Origin: Acidobacteriota bacterium
Lineage (GTDB): Bacteria > Acidobacteriota > Terriglobia > UBA7540
Assembly (NCBI GenBank): GCA_021780055.1
Contig: JAJXZM010000261.1
Location: 1 to 5,725 of the forward strand
DNA: 5,725 bases
Reading direction: 5' to 3'
The translations under genes and the position numbers were made by a program. This document shows, piece by piece, positions 5,563 through 5,725 of this stretch; the first letter of the stretch is position 1; the number at the start of each line of letters is the position of its first letter. The notes under the pieces were generated by a model. It was not told where the DNA came from. It saw only the letters and a list, made by a program, of their open reading frames with translations, and ran no database searches.

Positions 5563-5725
5563 ATGCGATCAGGTATCAACTGGCAGTTCCACTGCAAGCT
5601 GGGGGTCTTCGACCTGGGCCCGATTGTCAACCACGCCCTGGACAAGGTAAGGCGCTTGGAGTGGAAGTCATATACAGATCGGATGAGGAAACGAAACACG
5701 CTCTCCGAAAGGCGTGGTCGCTTGC
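5563..5725 (+). CDS. Possible start of a downstream gene, partial, frame uncertain
   Basis: After the predicted operator, ATG 5563 opens a frame of 54 codons to the window edge (MRSGINWQFHCKLG at the start, very basic near the edge). A second frame, readable from TTG 5556, is also open to the edge and contains the more protein-like stretch GVEVIYRSDEETKHALRKA. Neither has a well-placed ribosome site; GAGGG directly abuts ATG 5563. Neither resembles KdpF, KdpA or another potassium transporter component. The first gene of the unit may therefore begin beyond the window, with this stretch being its leader. Confidence 0.2.
   Translation, partial: MRSGINWQFHCKLGVFDLGPIVNHALDKVRRLEWKSYTDRMRKRNTLSERRGRL

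Noticed and set aside
5508..5699. 63-codon minus-strand frame over the operator
   Set aside because: It overlaps the tandem-repeat operator and promoter candidate, has no ribosome site, and matches no recognisable protein.

Overview
The window looks like an acidobacterial chromosome segment (Acidobacteriota). The inference rests on a KdpD-type sensor kinase reduced to its DUF4118 membrane part plus kinase core, paired with a KdpE-like regulator, an arrangement I associate with that phylum, and on the moderately GC-rich coding style. No rRNA or other marker gene is present, so the assignment is an inference.

Layout: (1) 1-87, minus: probable 5' part of a further gene, cut by the window edge. 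(2) 113-1942, minus: a complete type I ABC exporter half-transporter (fused permease and ATPase). Just upstream of its preferred start lies a 22-codon frame (2018-1950) with a near-perfect Shine-Dalgarno, so it may be translationally coupled to a micro-ORF, or its N-terminus may be frameshifted. (3) About 2019-3244: a 1.2-kb spacer without any protein I recognise. It is rich in compact inverted repeats, has two plus-strand micro-ORFs with good ribosome binding sites, and has a leader-like segment (2795-2942) with a 10-bp hairpin and alternative pairings. (4) 3245-3273: a candidate sigma70 promoter for the two-component operon. (5) 3345-4793, plus: KdpD-like sensor histidine kinase without the N-terminal cytoplasmic KdpD/USP domains. 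(6) 4790-5488, plus: KdpE-like OmpR-family response regulator, overlapping the kinase stop by 4 nt. (7) 5494-5526: three tandem copies of TCTTTA at exactly 11-bp spacing, matching the known E. coli KdpE site in layout and mostly in sequence, with a candidate promoter directly behind. (8) 5563-5725: the start of a downstream transcription unit whose frame cannot be settled.

The best functional story is that the kinase and regulator form one translationally coupled operon, and the regulator binds the tandem repeats immediately after its own stop codon to switch on whatever follows to the right. By family that would be potassium uptake (kdpFABC), but none of those genes is visible here. The ABC exporter points the opposite way and shows no sequence sign of belonging to that regulon.
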